Assembly (NCBI GenBank): GCA_964569295.1
Contig: CAZMVU010000065.1
Coordinates: forward strand, 1-22,187
DNA: 22,187 nucleotides
Reading direction: 5' to 3'
Source: CAZMVU01 sp964569295
Lineage (GTDB): Bacteria > Hydrogenedentota > Hydrogenedentia > Hydrogenedentales > JAGMZX01
Under the pieces are notes generated by a model, which saw only the letters and a list, made by a program, of their open reading frames with translations, was not told the DNA's origin and made no database searches. Below, piece after piece: positions 9,278-16,917 of the stretch (position 1 is its first letter; each line of letters begins with the position of its first letter). Both the position numbers and the translations under genes were made by a program.

Positions 9278-9682
9278 CTACCCTCCTTTGCGCTTTTCCT
9301 TTTACAGCCGTCTCCTATGTTATCACGCGTGCCCGGACCACGGAACCCTGGGCAGCGATTTCGCACACACCCCGGAGCGGCGGCGGCGCAATCTCATACG
9401 GCAACACGCTTGCCGCGGGTCCATAGTGCGCGCGTGAGCCCACAGGCAAAACACACTATTGTGCCGTGGTCTCCCGGCCGTGCCGCGTTCCACTCCGCAC
9501 GTATTCGCGCATTCGCCCGTTTGCCGCCCGCCCTCGAAAGCGCGCGCTGCGTGGCACAGGCGCCGCGCCGGGTTCTGGCGTCTCTTGCTGGGTGTTGTAC
9601 TCAAGCGCTTGGGTGCGGTACAGTTACGTATGCGAAGGCGCATTTTGCCGTGACCCGAACGAGCGGCAAAAGGAGGCATGCT
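9278..9682. other. Divergent intergenic region
   Basis: About 400 bp separating the minus-strand lipoprotein gene from the plus-strand zinc-ribbon gene. Open frames crossing it lack ribosome sites and domain character, including the in-frame upstream extension of the zinc-ribbon gene. Apart from one promoter candidate near 9595-9624 I see no RNA gene, riboswitch or repeat. Confidence 0.5.
9595..9624 (+). promoter_or_regulatory. Candidate promoter for the zinc-ribbon gene
   Basis: TTGTAC (9595-9600), 18-bp spacer, TACAGT (9619-9624), about 58 bp upstream of the start codon. Both boxes match consensus only partly. Confidence 0.35.
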
Positions 9683-11530
9683 ATGGCGGTATTTTATGTT
9701 TGTGATACGACCGGCACGCCCTTCACCGGCGACCCCAGCGAAACGATGGGGGATTACTGCGCCGTGGCGCACGATTGCCCCAAGTGCAGGGCGCAGGCGA
9801 GCAAAGGCCGAACCCTGGCCTGGCTGGCCAGCGAGTGCAAGAGCAAAGGCGCCGCGAAGTTCCCCTGCATGAGTTGCGGCACGTTTCTTGTATTTCCCAA
9901 AGAGGCCTTTAAGCCGGCGGCCTTCGACGAACTGTCCCACCACTTCCAACCCAATGCACTGTTGCGGGCCATGTCGCCTGAAGAGGCCCTGGAACCAGAT
10001 TGGGGCACCATCGTCTTTCGTGCCAACGGCGTTTCAGTCCCGCCCGGCGCTGTGGCAGGCAACATCGTGTACGCCGAAACCGCCGTCACCGAAGATGTGC
10101 CGGCAAACGAGCCTGCGGAAAAAGATGAGACCAGCCCGCCGGCACAGGTGCCTGAAAAAGAAGCCGCAACCGGCGTATCGGAGATTCAAACGCAGGATGA
10201 CCTGTTGAATGTGGCGGAAGATCTGGCCGCCGCAGACCTCGCGCCTGACGGCCCGGCATCAGCGCCCGAACCGGATAGCGCCAGGGAACCGGAGCCGTTT
10301 GCGCACCCTGCCGGGAACGAGGCCATCAATGCGCCTGACGAACTACCCGCCGAACCCGAAGCGCCCGCGCTCGAAGAGGGGCTCGAAGCGGAACTCGAGG
10401 CGCCCCTGTACACCGGTGAATCCCCGGCGGCCGATCCCGCGCAAACCGAAACGCCCGAACCTGCTGATGTGCCGCAAACACCCGGTGAAACGCAAGAAGA
10501 CATTCAGGCGGCACAAGCAGCAAGCGCACTGGGTATCTTCGATGACGCCATCGAGGAACCGCCGTTCATCGATGAGGACGACCCCTTGGCGGGGATTGGC
10601 GGACCCCTCGATATCGAGAAGCCCACCGCCGCCCCCGAACCGCCGCTTCTCGAGGAACCGCCGGGCATCGAGGATGTCCTGGACCTGACCCCGGATTCAA
10701 CGCCAACACCTCCCGAGCCAGAACCGGAGCCCGAGCCAGAACCGGAGCCCGAGCCGGAGCCGGAGCCGGAGCCGGAAGCCACCGGACTGGATGCAGAACT
10801 GGGTGCGCCCGAACCGGAACCTGTCGAACCGGAGGCGGAATTGGGCGAACTGGATCTGGAGAACCCCTTTGGCGATCTGGAAGAAACAGCGCCCGCGGAA
10901 CCGGTGCAAGAGGCGCCGCCACGGCCGGCCGCTCCGGAACCGGAACCAGAGCCAGAACCCCCCAGCCTCGAACTCGATGATCCTTTCGGTGACCTCGAGG
11001 AAGACACCCCCGCCGAAGCCGCACCGGCAAACCCAGCCACCGACGACACCGGCGCAGGGGATACCAGCCTGGATGACGGCGGGATAGCCGATCTCGATAG
11101 CGATCTGTTTGGCGAATGGGCGCCCGAACCGGCCCCGGCCGATGCCACCACGTCACCGCCCATGGCGCCGCAACCCGCGGACGACACACCCGCATGGGAC
11201 GGCACGGGCCCTTGTCCAAAATGCGGTTCCACCCCAGCCAGCAAGCGCTCGATCAAGGTGCAATGTCCTCACTGTGCAACACTTTTCCTGCGCAAGATTG
11301 AAGATTTTTCCACCGCTGCGGACACATCCATCAACTGCCCGCGCTGTACACGCGAATTCATCGTCCCAGCCGCCATATGGTGTCCGGTGTGCCGGCGGAC
11401 GCCGCGCCCCTTTGCCACAGTGCAGCGGCTGGTGGCCGAGACCAACCCAGGCAGCAGGGCGGATACCGTTCCCGGTAGCGCTCTGAAGGAACCCAAGCAT
11501 AAGAAACGCGGGTTGTTCTCGCGCCGGTAA
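9683..11530 (+). CDS. Protein with terminal zinc ribbons and a long acidic Pro/Glu linker
   Basis: 615-aa protein of unknown function. An N-terminal zinc ribbon uses CPKC (32-35) and CMSC (62-65). The C-terminal end has four more knuckles: CPKC (511-514), CPHC (528-531), CPRC (552-555) and CPVC (567-570), enough for two ribbons. Between them about 440 residues are disordered and acidic, rich in Pro, Glu and Ala. They include an uninterrupted Glu-Pro run at 345-365 and recurring short motifs ENPFGDLEE (393-401), DDPFGDLEE (432-440) and DSDLFGEWA (472-480). The tail KEPKHKKRGLFSRR is basic. There is no signal peptide or membrane helix. ATG at 9683 is set by AAGGAGG six nt upstream; an out-of-frame ATG at 9678 and a long in-frame upstream extension are rejected. 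Similar ribbons occur in MJ0042-type proteins of myxobacteria and planctomycetes, but I cannot assign a role. The FGDLEE repeats could be docking motifs. Confidence 0.85.
   Translation: MAVFYVCDTTGTPFTGDPSETMGDYCAVAHDCPKCRAQASKGRTLAWLASECKSKGAAKFPCMSCGTFLVFPKEAFKPAAFDELSHHFQPNALLRAMSPEEALEPDWGTIVFRANGVSVPPGAVAGNIVYAETAVTEDVPANEPAEKDETSPPAQVPEKEAATGVSEIQTQDDLLNVAEDLAAADLAPDGPASAPEPDSAREPEPFAHPAGNEAINAPDELPAEPEAPALEEGLEAELEAPLYTGESPAADPAQTETPEPADVPQTPGETQEDIQAAQAASALGIFDDAIEEPPFIDEDDPLAGIGGPLDIEKPTAAPEPPLLEEPPGIEDVLDLTPDSTPTPPEPEPEPEPEPEPEPEPEPEPEATGLDAELGAPEPEPVEPEAELGELDLENPFGDLEETAPAEPVQEAPPRPAAPEPEPEPEPPSLELDDPFGDLEEDTPAEAAPANPATDDTGAGDTSLDDGGIADLDSDLFGEWAPEPAPADATTSPPMAPQPADDTPAWDGTGPCPKCGSTPASKRSIKVQCPHCATLFLRKIEDFSTAADTSINCPRCTREFIVPAAIWCPVCRRTPRPFATVQRLVAETNPGSRADTVPGSALKEPKHKKRGLFSRR
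10712..10777 (+). repeat. Glu-Pro coding microsatellite inside the zinc-ribbon gene
   Basis: In-frame tandem GAGCC(N)/GAACC(N) hexamers encode an alternating Glu-Pro run. The array mixes GAGCCC, GAGCCG, GAGCCA and GAACCG units, so it is imperfect. Unit number may vary between strains by slippage without breaking the frame. Confidence 0.85.
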
Positions 11531-11627
11531 GGCCCCAGTCAGGAATACTACCCACCGGAGGACGCGGCTGCGTGACTAACGCATACGCGGGGGCACGAAG
11601 GCCGGCCGAAACACCGCAAGAACCACT

Positions 11628-12554
11628 ATGCAAGCGCTCATCGCATCGATAGTTATCCCCGCCCACGACGAAGAAAACAACATCCGCGAGACCACGGCGG
11701 AGCTCCAGGCCGTGTTCCGGCAAGAGAACATCCCCTACGAAATCATCCTCGTGAACGACAACAGCACGGACAACACGGCGGGGATTATCGCGGAGCTCAT
11801 GGCCGGGGACAACAACATCCGCACGGTGGACCGCACGCCACCCGGCGGCTTCGGCCGCGCTATCCGCACCGGCCTCGAAATGGTCCAGGGCGATCTGGTC
11901 ATCATCTACATGGCCGACCGCTCGGACGACCCGCGCGACGCCGTGGCCTATTACCGGCGGATTGAAGAAGGCTACGATTGCGTGTTCGGGTCGCGGTTCC
12001 GCCGCGGGTCGCGGGTCGAAAACTACCCCACCCTCAAGCTCATGGCGAATCGCATTGTGAACCGGTGCATCAAGCTCATGTTCTGGTGCCGGTTCAACGA
12101 TCTGACCAACGCCTTCAAGGCCTACCGCACCGACGTCATCCGGGAGTGCGGACCCTTTCGCGCAAGCCACTTCAACATCACCATAGAGATGTCGCTGTCC
12201 GCGCTCGTACACGGCTACAACATCTGCGAGATTCCCATCCGCTGGTATGGCCGCACCTGGGGAAGCTCGCACCTGCGCATCAGCGAGATGGGCCGCCGCT
12301 ACCTGCAAGTGCTGCTCAAGCTCTACTTCGAATGGATGCTCATCTCCGACGACATCAGCGCGGAGCGCATGGCCTATCAGTCGCGTTCGGCACGGCTTCT
12401 TTCGGAACTTGGCCGGCGGGTCGAGCGCCTCGAAGCCGAAGTGTCGGAGCTGCGCACGCGGCTGCCGGAAACCAAGCCGAACACGGCCAGCAACCCGGCC
12501 GACAGCGCCTGCCCGGGCGATCATGAAGAGCACAGCGCGGGTACGGGCGGTTAA
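11628..12554 (+). CDS. Family 2 glycosyltransferase, DPM1/polyprenyl-phosphate type
   Basis: 308-aa GT-A fold glycosyltransferase. ASIVIPAHDEENNI (6-19) opens the nucleotide-sugar fold and LVNDNSTDNT (41-50) is the next conserved strand. MADRSDDP (95-102) stands at the metal-binding DxD position of dolichol-phosphate-mannose-synthase-like enzymes. GSRFRRGS (121-128) is also typical. Unlike many bacterial relatives it has no C-terminal membrane helices. It ends in a probable coiled coil (ELGRRVERLEAEVSELRTRL, about 265-285) and a disordered tail. The expected role is transfer of a hexose or similar sugar to a polyprenyl phosphate at the cytoplasmic membrane; donor and acceptor cannot be read. 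No clear ribosome site precedes the ATG. The sulfatase gene begins 59 bp downstream on the same strand and may be co-transcribed. Confidence 0.9.
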   Translation: MQALIASIVIPAHDEENNIRETTAELQAVFRQENIPYEIILVNDNSTDNTAGIIAELMAGDNNIRTVDRTPPGGFGRAIRTGLEMVQGDLVIIYMADRSDDPRDAVAYYRRIEEGYDCVFGSRFRRGSRVENYPTLKLMANRIVNRCIKLMFWCRFNDLTNAFKAYRTDVIRECGPFRASHFNITIEMSLSALVHGYNICEIPIRWYGRTWGSSHLRISEMGRRYLQVLLKLYFEWMLISDDISAERMAYQSRSARLLSELGRRVERLEAEVSELRTRLPETKPNTASNPADSACPGDHEEHSAGTGG

Positions 12555-12613
12555 GGCAGGGCCGCAGCCGGAATGCGAAAAATTGTATCGCCACAACCAA
12601 GAAGGAGACCACT

Positions 12614-13873
12614 ATGAAACGCCGAACCTTTCTACAATGCACCGCCGCCGGCGCCGCCGCCTGGGCCATGGGCGCACACGCCCTCACCGACAAAAACGGC
12701 CGCCCGCCCAATGTGCTGCTCATCATGGCGGACGATCTGGGCTACGAATGCCTCGGCGCCTACGGCGGCACCTCCTACAACACCCCCAACCTCGACCACC
12801 TCGCCGCTACCGGCATGCGCTTCGACCACTGCTACAGCACGCCCAAGTGCGTCCCCTCGCGGGTGAACATCCTTACCGGCCGCTACGGTTTCCGCACGGG
12901 GCAGGAGTGGGGCTATATCCCGCCGGACGAAGTGACCTTCGCCGACGTGCTCAAGAAGGCCGGCTATGCCACCGCCGTGGCGGGCAAGTGGCAGCTCGCG
13001 CTGCTCGAGGACAACCCGGACCATCCGCGCGAGAAGGGCTTCGACGAGTGGTCCCTGTGGGCCTGGCATGAGGGGCCCCGCTACTGGAACCCGATGATCT
13101 GGCAGAACGGCGCCATCCGCGACGATGTGGCCGACCGCTACGGCCCGGAAGTGTACACCGAATTTCTCATCGACTTCATGCGGCGCCACCGCGACCAGCC
13201 GTTCCTCGCCTATTACCCCATGTGCCTCCCCCACTTCGCAAAGACCGGCGGAGATTACAAGGAACCCACAGGCCCCGACGGCGCCTACCAGGATTTCGAC
13301 ACCCTGGTCCATCAGACGGATGCCATGGTCGGGCGGCTCGTAGCGGCGCTGGACCGCCTCGGCCTGCGCGAGAACACGCTCATACTCTTCACCGGCGACA
13401 ACGGCACGTCCGGCAAGGTCACCTCGGAGGTCAACGGCCGCACCATGCAGGGCGGCAAGGGCGAACATACCGACGCGGGCACCCATGTGCCGCTCATCGT
13501 GAACCAGCCGGGTGCCGTGCCAGCGGGCACCACCTGCGCGGACCTCGTCGACTTCAGCGACTTCATGCCCACCTTCGCCGACCTCGCCGGCGCCGACCTG
13601 CCCGCAGACCGCACCATCGACGGGGAGAGCTTCTTCCCGCAAGTGCAAGGCAAAGAAGGCGACCCACGCGACTGGGTCTACACGGAGTGGCAAGGGAAAG
13701 CCTGGATTCGCAACCACCGCTGGAAACTCTACGACAACGGCGACCTGTACGACATGGCGGCGGACCCGGAAGAGAAAGACCCCATTCGCCCCGGCAAAGG
13801 CGATGACGAGGCGCAACACGCCCGCGCGCATCTCGCCGAGGCCCTCGCCGACCTGCGCGCCGAGGAGTCTTAA
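12614..13873 (+). CDS. Exported type I sulfatase
   Basis: 419-aa alkaline-phosphatase-superfamily sulfatase. The twin-arginine-like leader KRRTFLQ is followed by an Ala-rich hydrophobic stretch ending AHA (residue 23), so it is probably exported folded by Tat. NVLLIMADDLGYECLG (33-48) supplies two metal-binding aspartates (40 and 41). CVPSRVNILTGR (79-90) is the sulfatase signature, where Cys79 would be oxidised to formylglycine. GKW (124-126), His207 in PHF and the metal ligands Asp262-Asn263 (GDNG) complete the site. GAAGGAG precedes the ATG by a normal distance. It would remove sulfate from a polysaccharide or small ester; the substrate is not evident. No maturase for formylglycine formation is in the window. 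It follows a glycosyltransferase on the same strand and converges on glyA. Confidence 0.95.
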   Translation: MKRRTFLQCTAAGAAAWAMGAHALTDKNGRPPNVLLIMADDLGYECLGAYGGTSYNTPNLDHLAATGMRFDHCYSTPKCVPSRVNILTGRYGFRTGQEWGYIPPDEVTFADVLKKAGYATAVAGKWQLALLEDNPDHPREKGFDEWSLWAWHEGPRYWNPMIWQNGAIRDDVADRYGPEVYTEFLIDFMRRHRDQPFLAYYPMCLPHFAKTGGDYKEPTGPDGAYQDFDTLVHQTDAMVGRLVAALDRLGLRENTLILFTGDNGTSGKVTSEVNGRTMQGGKGEHTDAGTHVPLIVNQPGAVPAGTTCADLVDFSDFMPTFADLAGADLPADRTIDGESFFPQVQGKEGDPRDWVYTEWQGKAWIRNHRWKLYDNGDLYDMAADPEEKDPIRPGKGDDEAQHARAHLAEALADLRAEES

Positions 13874-13927
13874 GCATTCCGCACGGCCCGGCCGCAAAAG
13901 GCACGGGACCGCAAGCCCAACGGAATA

Positions 13928-13985
13928 CCCCGTCTATCCGAAGTGCTCGAGCAAGAAACCGAGATCGAGTTCAGGATAGACGGGG
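13928..13985. repeat. 12-bp inverted repeat spanning the glyA stop codon
   Basis: CCCCGTCTATCC (13928-13939) and GGATAGACGGGG (13974-13985) are perfect inverted copies 34 bp apart. One arm contains the glyA stop; the other encodes its Pro-Val-Tyr-Pro segment. Together they could fold the mRNA end, but no T tract follows, so a terminator role is only possible. Confidence 0.6.
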
Positions 13986-15451
13986 AAGCGGTCGAGCAGA
14001 GCTTTGACCCGCGCACGGGCCTGATCCGCCACGGTCGCATTGAGCGTGTACTGGCGCTTGCTCGGCTTGCCCGCATTCTTGCCCGATTCGAGAACCTTCG
14101 GCTTCGTGCCCTCGAGCACGAGCTTGATAATCCCGGCGATCTCCTGCATTTCTGCGGCGCCCATACCGAGCGTCGTGACCGCTGGCGTGCCCACGCGCAA
14201 CCCCGAGGTGATGAGCGGGCCGTTGGGATCGAAGGGCAAGGAGTTGAAGTTCAGCGTCACGCCGCATTCGTAGAGCGCCCCCGCGGCATGGCGCCCGGTA
14301 AGCCCGCAGCTCGTGGCCACGTCGATCAGCATGAGGTGGTTGTCCGTGCCGCCCGTGGCGATGGTAAGGCCCTGGTCCATGAACGCCTGGGCCAGTGTAC
14401 GGGCGTTTTCAACGACCTTGCGCGCGTAGTCCTTGAACTCGGGCTGGTTGTCTTCGGTAAACGTGACCGCTTTGGCCGCCATCACGTGGGGGAGCGGACC
14501 GCCGATGACCAGCGGGCACCCCTTGTCCACGTACTCCGCGAACTCCTTCTTGCACAGCACGATACCGCCCCGGGGACCGCGTAGCGTCTTGTGGGTGGTC
14601 GAGGTGACCACATGCGCATGGGCCACCGGGTCGGCGTCGCCGGTAAAGACCTTGCCCGCCACGAGCCCGGCGAAGTGCGCCATGTCCACCATGAACACCG
14701 CGCCCACCTTGTCCGCGATCTCGCGCATGCGCCGGAAGTTGATCGCCCGGGGGTAGGCCGAGTAGCCGGCGAGCAGGATAAGCGGTTTGAGGTCGGTGGC
14801 CATCCGCTCGATCTCGTCGTAGTCGAGCAGGCCGGTCTCCTTGTTCACCGCATACTGATACGCCTCGAACATCTTCGCTGAAAGGTTGTAGCGGTAACCA
14901 TGCGTGAGGTGGCCGCCCGAGTAGTAGTCCATGCCCAGAAGCCGCTGGTTGCCCAGGCGCCCACGCACCGTGTTCCAGTCTTCCTGGCTCATCTTGGCCG
15001 CACTCTTTGCACCCAGTTCCTCAAGGGCCGGCGCCTCGACCATCTTCGTGAGGATGGCCCAGTACGCGATCATGTTCGCATCGGCGCCCGAGTGCGGCTG
15101 CACGTAGGCATGCTCCGCGCCAAAGAGTTTACACGCCTGCTCGCAGGCATACGCCTCGACAGCGTCCACATTTTCGCACCCTTCGTAGAACCGCGCGTGC
15201 GCTATGCCCTCGGCATACTTGTCCGTAAGCAGGTTGCCCATGGCGAGTTGCGAGGCGAGGCTGCAATAGTTCTCGCTGGCGATGAGCTTCAGGCGGCTGC
15301 GCTGGTCGGCCAGTTCATGCACCACCCCCTTCGCGGTTTCGGGTGCGACGGCCTTCATCTTCGTGAGAGACGCGATGTAGCCAAGCAGGCCGGCATCGAT
15401 CTGTTCCGGCTTGGTGCGGCTGAGATAGGCGGTAATGGCTTCGTTTGACAC
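13934..15451 (-). CDS. glyA: Serine hydroxymethyltransferase, long form
   Basis: PLP enzyme interconverting serine and glycine with tetrahydrofolate; cytoplasmic. LKLIASENYCS (54-64) is the conserved substrate region, YVQPHSGADAN (116-126) binds the cofactor, FMVDMAHFAGLVA (253-265) contains the PLP aspartate, and STTHKTLRGPRGG (284-296) carries Schiff-base Lys288. At 505 aa it exceeds the common 415-430. The extra length is an N-terminal extension of about 35-40 residues and an insertion around residues 139-200 (EELGAKSAAKMSQEDWNTV and following). A similar length is known for chlamydial and spirochaete enzymes. Translation starts at a GTG (15451) with an ideal AAGGAG six nt upstream. It diverges from cysE across about 550 bp. 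Confidence 0.97.
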   Translation of the reverse strand: MSNEAITAYLSRTKPEQIDAGLLGYIASLTKMKAVAPETAKGVVHELADQRSRLKLIASENYCSLASQLAMGNLLTDKYAEGIAHARFYEGCENVDAVEAYACEQACKLFGAEHAYVQPHSGADANMIAYWAILTKMVEAPALEELGAKSAAKMSQEDWNTVRGRLGNQRLLGMDYYSGGHLTHGYRYNLSAKMFEAYQYAVNKETGLLDYDEIERMATDLKPLILLAGYSAYPRAINFRRMREIADKVGAVFMVDMAHFAGLVAGKVFTGDADPVAHAHVVTSTTHKTLRGPRGGIVLCKKEFAEYVDKGCPLVIGGPLPHVMAAKAVTFTEDNQPEFKDYARKVVENARTLAQAFMDQGLTIATGGTDNHLMLIDVATSCGLTGRHAAGALYECGVTLNFNSLPFDPNGPLITSGLRVGTPAVTTLGMGAAEMQEIAGIIKLVLEGTKPKVLESGKNAGKPSKRQYTLNATVADQARARVKALLDRFPVYPELDLGFLLEHFG

Positions 15452-16003
15452 GATACACTCCTTGTTCGGTTCGCGGAATCAACGCACCCTGTGCCCAAGG
15501 CAACCCCCATCCCCCGCCTATTCCGGGCAGGGTAACCGGTCACAGCCGGTGGAAGCTGGCTTGCAGCCCAAACGGGCGGCACATACAGGGCGTACTGAAA
15601 GGGGCTCAATGCCGCGGCCACGCTTCGGGCTTGCCCGTTGCCCGGAGCCGCACCTGTCCCGGCACGTTTCCTGGCATTCACTGCGCCCATAGAGTCACTC
15701 CAGCCCCGGCGCAGCAGGCAAGCGCGTATGATACCGTGTGCAGCGGGTAAATGTCCAAAGATACCCCCGGCCATTGCGCGCGGTAGATATAAAGCGCGCC
15801 TGTTCCCTATACTCGCGGATGCGATGGTGCACCATGCGAATCAGCCGGTGGACCGCATCGCCGCCGGGGAATGTGCCCAAGTCCCCTGCAAGCCCGTTTA
15901 CACTGCGGGGCGCGCGGGCATAGGGGGAATATTTCGTGTGTTCCTTGGCATAACGTAACCGATACCAACGGCCACGAGTCCAGCGCCGGGCAAAGAGGTA
16001 GCC
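15452..16003. other. Long divergent intergenic region between glyA and cysE
   Basis: About 550 bp with no convincing gene. It contains several small hairpins, including ACCGG/CCGGT with a 6-nt loop near 15535-15550 and GCCC/GGGC near 15566-15577, and a perfect 12-bp palindrome ATGGTGCACCAT (15824-15835) that could be an operator. On the minus strand TTGGAC and TATCAT near 15728-15760 might be a glyA promoter, but the spacer is 19 bp. The inferred glyA leader would then be about 270 nt. I compared it by eye with glycine, ZTP, cobalamin and tetrahydrofolate riboswitch cores and found no match. Confidence 0.5.
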
Positions 16004-16834
16004 ATGGCCACGAGCAAAAACAACCGCACCGCCGATCCCGTATGGGAACGCATTCGCGCCGAAGCGGCCGAAAACGCGCGCCGCGAGCCCATGCTCGCCA
16101 GTTTTCTGCACAGCGTCATTCTCAACCACCACACGCTCGAGGACGCGCTCAGTTTCATCCTGGCCGGGAAGCTCGAAAGCCACACATTGACCGCGACCAC
16201 GTTGCGCGACCTCGTTGAAGAAGCCTTCGAGAGCGATCCGGCGATCGGAGAAGCCTTTCGCGCCGACATCAAGGCGGTGTGCGAACGCGACCCGGCAGTG
16301 ACCGAATACGCGACGCCGGTGCTGTACCTCAAGGGGTTTCTCTCCCTGCAGGCCTACCGCGTGGCGCATTACTTCTGGCAGCGCGACCGCAAGTCCCTCG
16401 CGCTCTTTCTTCAAAGCCATATTTCTGAAGTCTTCGACGTCGACATTCACCCGGCCGCCCGGGTGGGCAAGGGCATCTTCATCGATCACGCCACCAGCGT
16501 GGTCATCGGCGAGACCGCCATCGTCGAGGACAATGTGTCCATGCTGCACGAAGTGACACTGGGTGGCACGGGCAAGACCAGCGGCGATCGCCATCCCAAG
16601 ATTCGCAAGGGCGTCCTCATAGCCGCCGGCGCAAAGATTCTAGGCAATGTCGAAGTAGGGAAAGGCGCGAAGGTGGGCGCGAGCGCCGTGGTGCTCGAGG
16701 ACGTGCCACCCCACACCACCGTGGTCGGTGTACCCGCGAAACCGGTGGGCGGCTTGCTCCATGGCCAGCCGGCCCTCGAGATGGATCACCGCATCTGGAT
16801 CAACGCCGAAGAACGCGCACGCCAGGGCGCCTGA
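16004..16834 (+). CDS. cysE: Serine O-acetyltransferase
   Basis: Acetylates serine with acetyl-CoA to give O-acetylserine, the first step of cysteine synthesis; cytoplasmic, usually a hexamer. 276 aa. The alpha-helical N-terminal domain (about 10-140) is followed by the left-handed beta-helix of hexapeptide repeats. Catalytic residues fit the family: Asp147 in VFDVDIHPAA (143-152) and His162 in GIFIDHATSVVIGETA (157-172). TLGGTGK (185-191) and the C-terminal GVPAKPVG are also typical. ATG at 16004 has AGAGG eight to nine nt upstream. cysE transcribed away from glyA places production and use of serine side by side. The C-terminal tail that mediates cysteine feedback in many homologues is not clearly recognisable here. 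Confidence 0.96.
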   Translation: MATSKNNRTADPVWERIRAEAAENARREPMLASFLHSVILNHHTLEDALSFILAGKLESHTLTATTLRDLVEEAFESDPAIGEAFRADIKAVCERDPAVTEYATPVLYLKGFLSLQAYRVAHYFWQRDRKSLALFLQSHISEVFDVDIHPAARVGKGIFIDHATSVVIGETAIVEDNVSMLHEVTLGGTGKTSGDRHPKIRKGVLIAAGAKILGNVEVGKGAKVGASAVVLEDVPPHTTVVGVPAKPVGGLLHGQPALEMDHRIWINAEERARQGA

Positions 16835-16917
16835 ACCCGCACCACCGCGCACCCACCTCTCCGCGGGGGACTGTGCTGACCGCGCCCCAAGTATAACCGC
16901 CGTTTCCAGCCGGACTT

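Noticed and set aside
9678..9680. ATG just after the ribosome site of the zinc-ribbon gene
   Set aside because: Out of frame with the CxxC-containing product and too close to AAGGAGG; the ATG at 9683 is better.
8591..9682. In-frame upstream extension of the zinc-ribbon gene to about 979 aa
   Set aside because: It would overlap the opposite-strand lipoprotein gene completely, and an ideal AAGGAGG precedes the ATG at 9683.
11358..12596. 412-codon open frame antisense to the glycosyltransferase
   Set aside because: Shadow of a confidently assigned gene; no start signals or domain character.
12632..13897. 421-codon open frame antisense to the sulfatase
   Set aside because: It mirrors the sulfatase gene in a high-GC region where antisense frames stay open by chance; no ribosome site or domain, whereas the sulfatase has full catalytic motifs.
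15452..15780. Riboswitch upstream of glyA
   Set aside because: The position is suggestive, but I could not match glycine, ZTP, tetrahydrofolate or cobalamin consensus cores; kept only as a possible structured leader.
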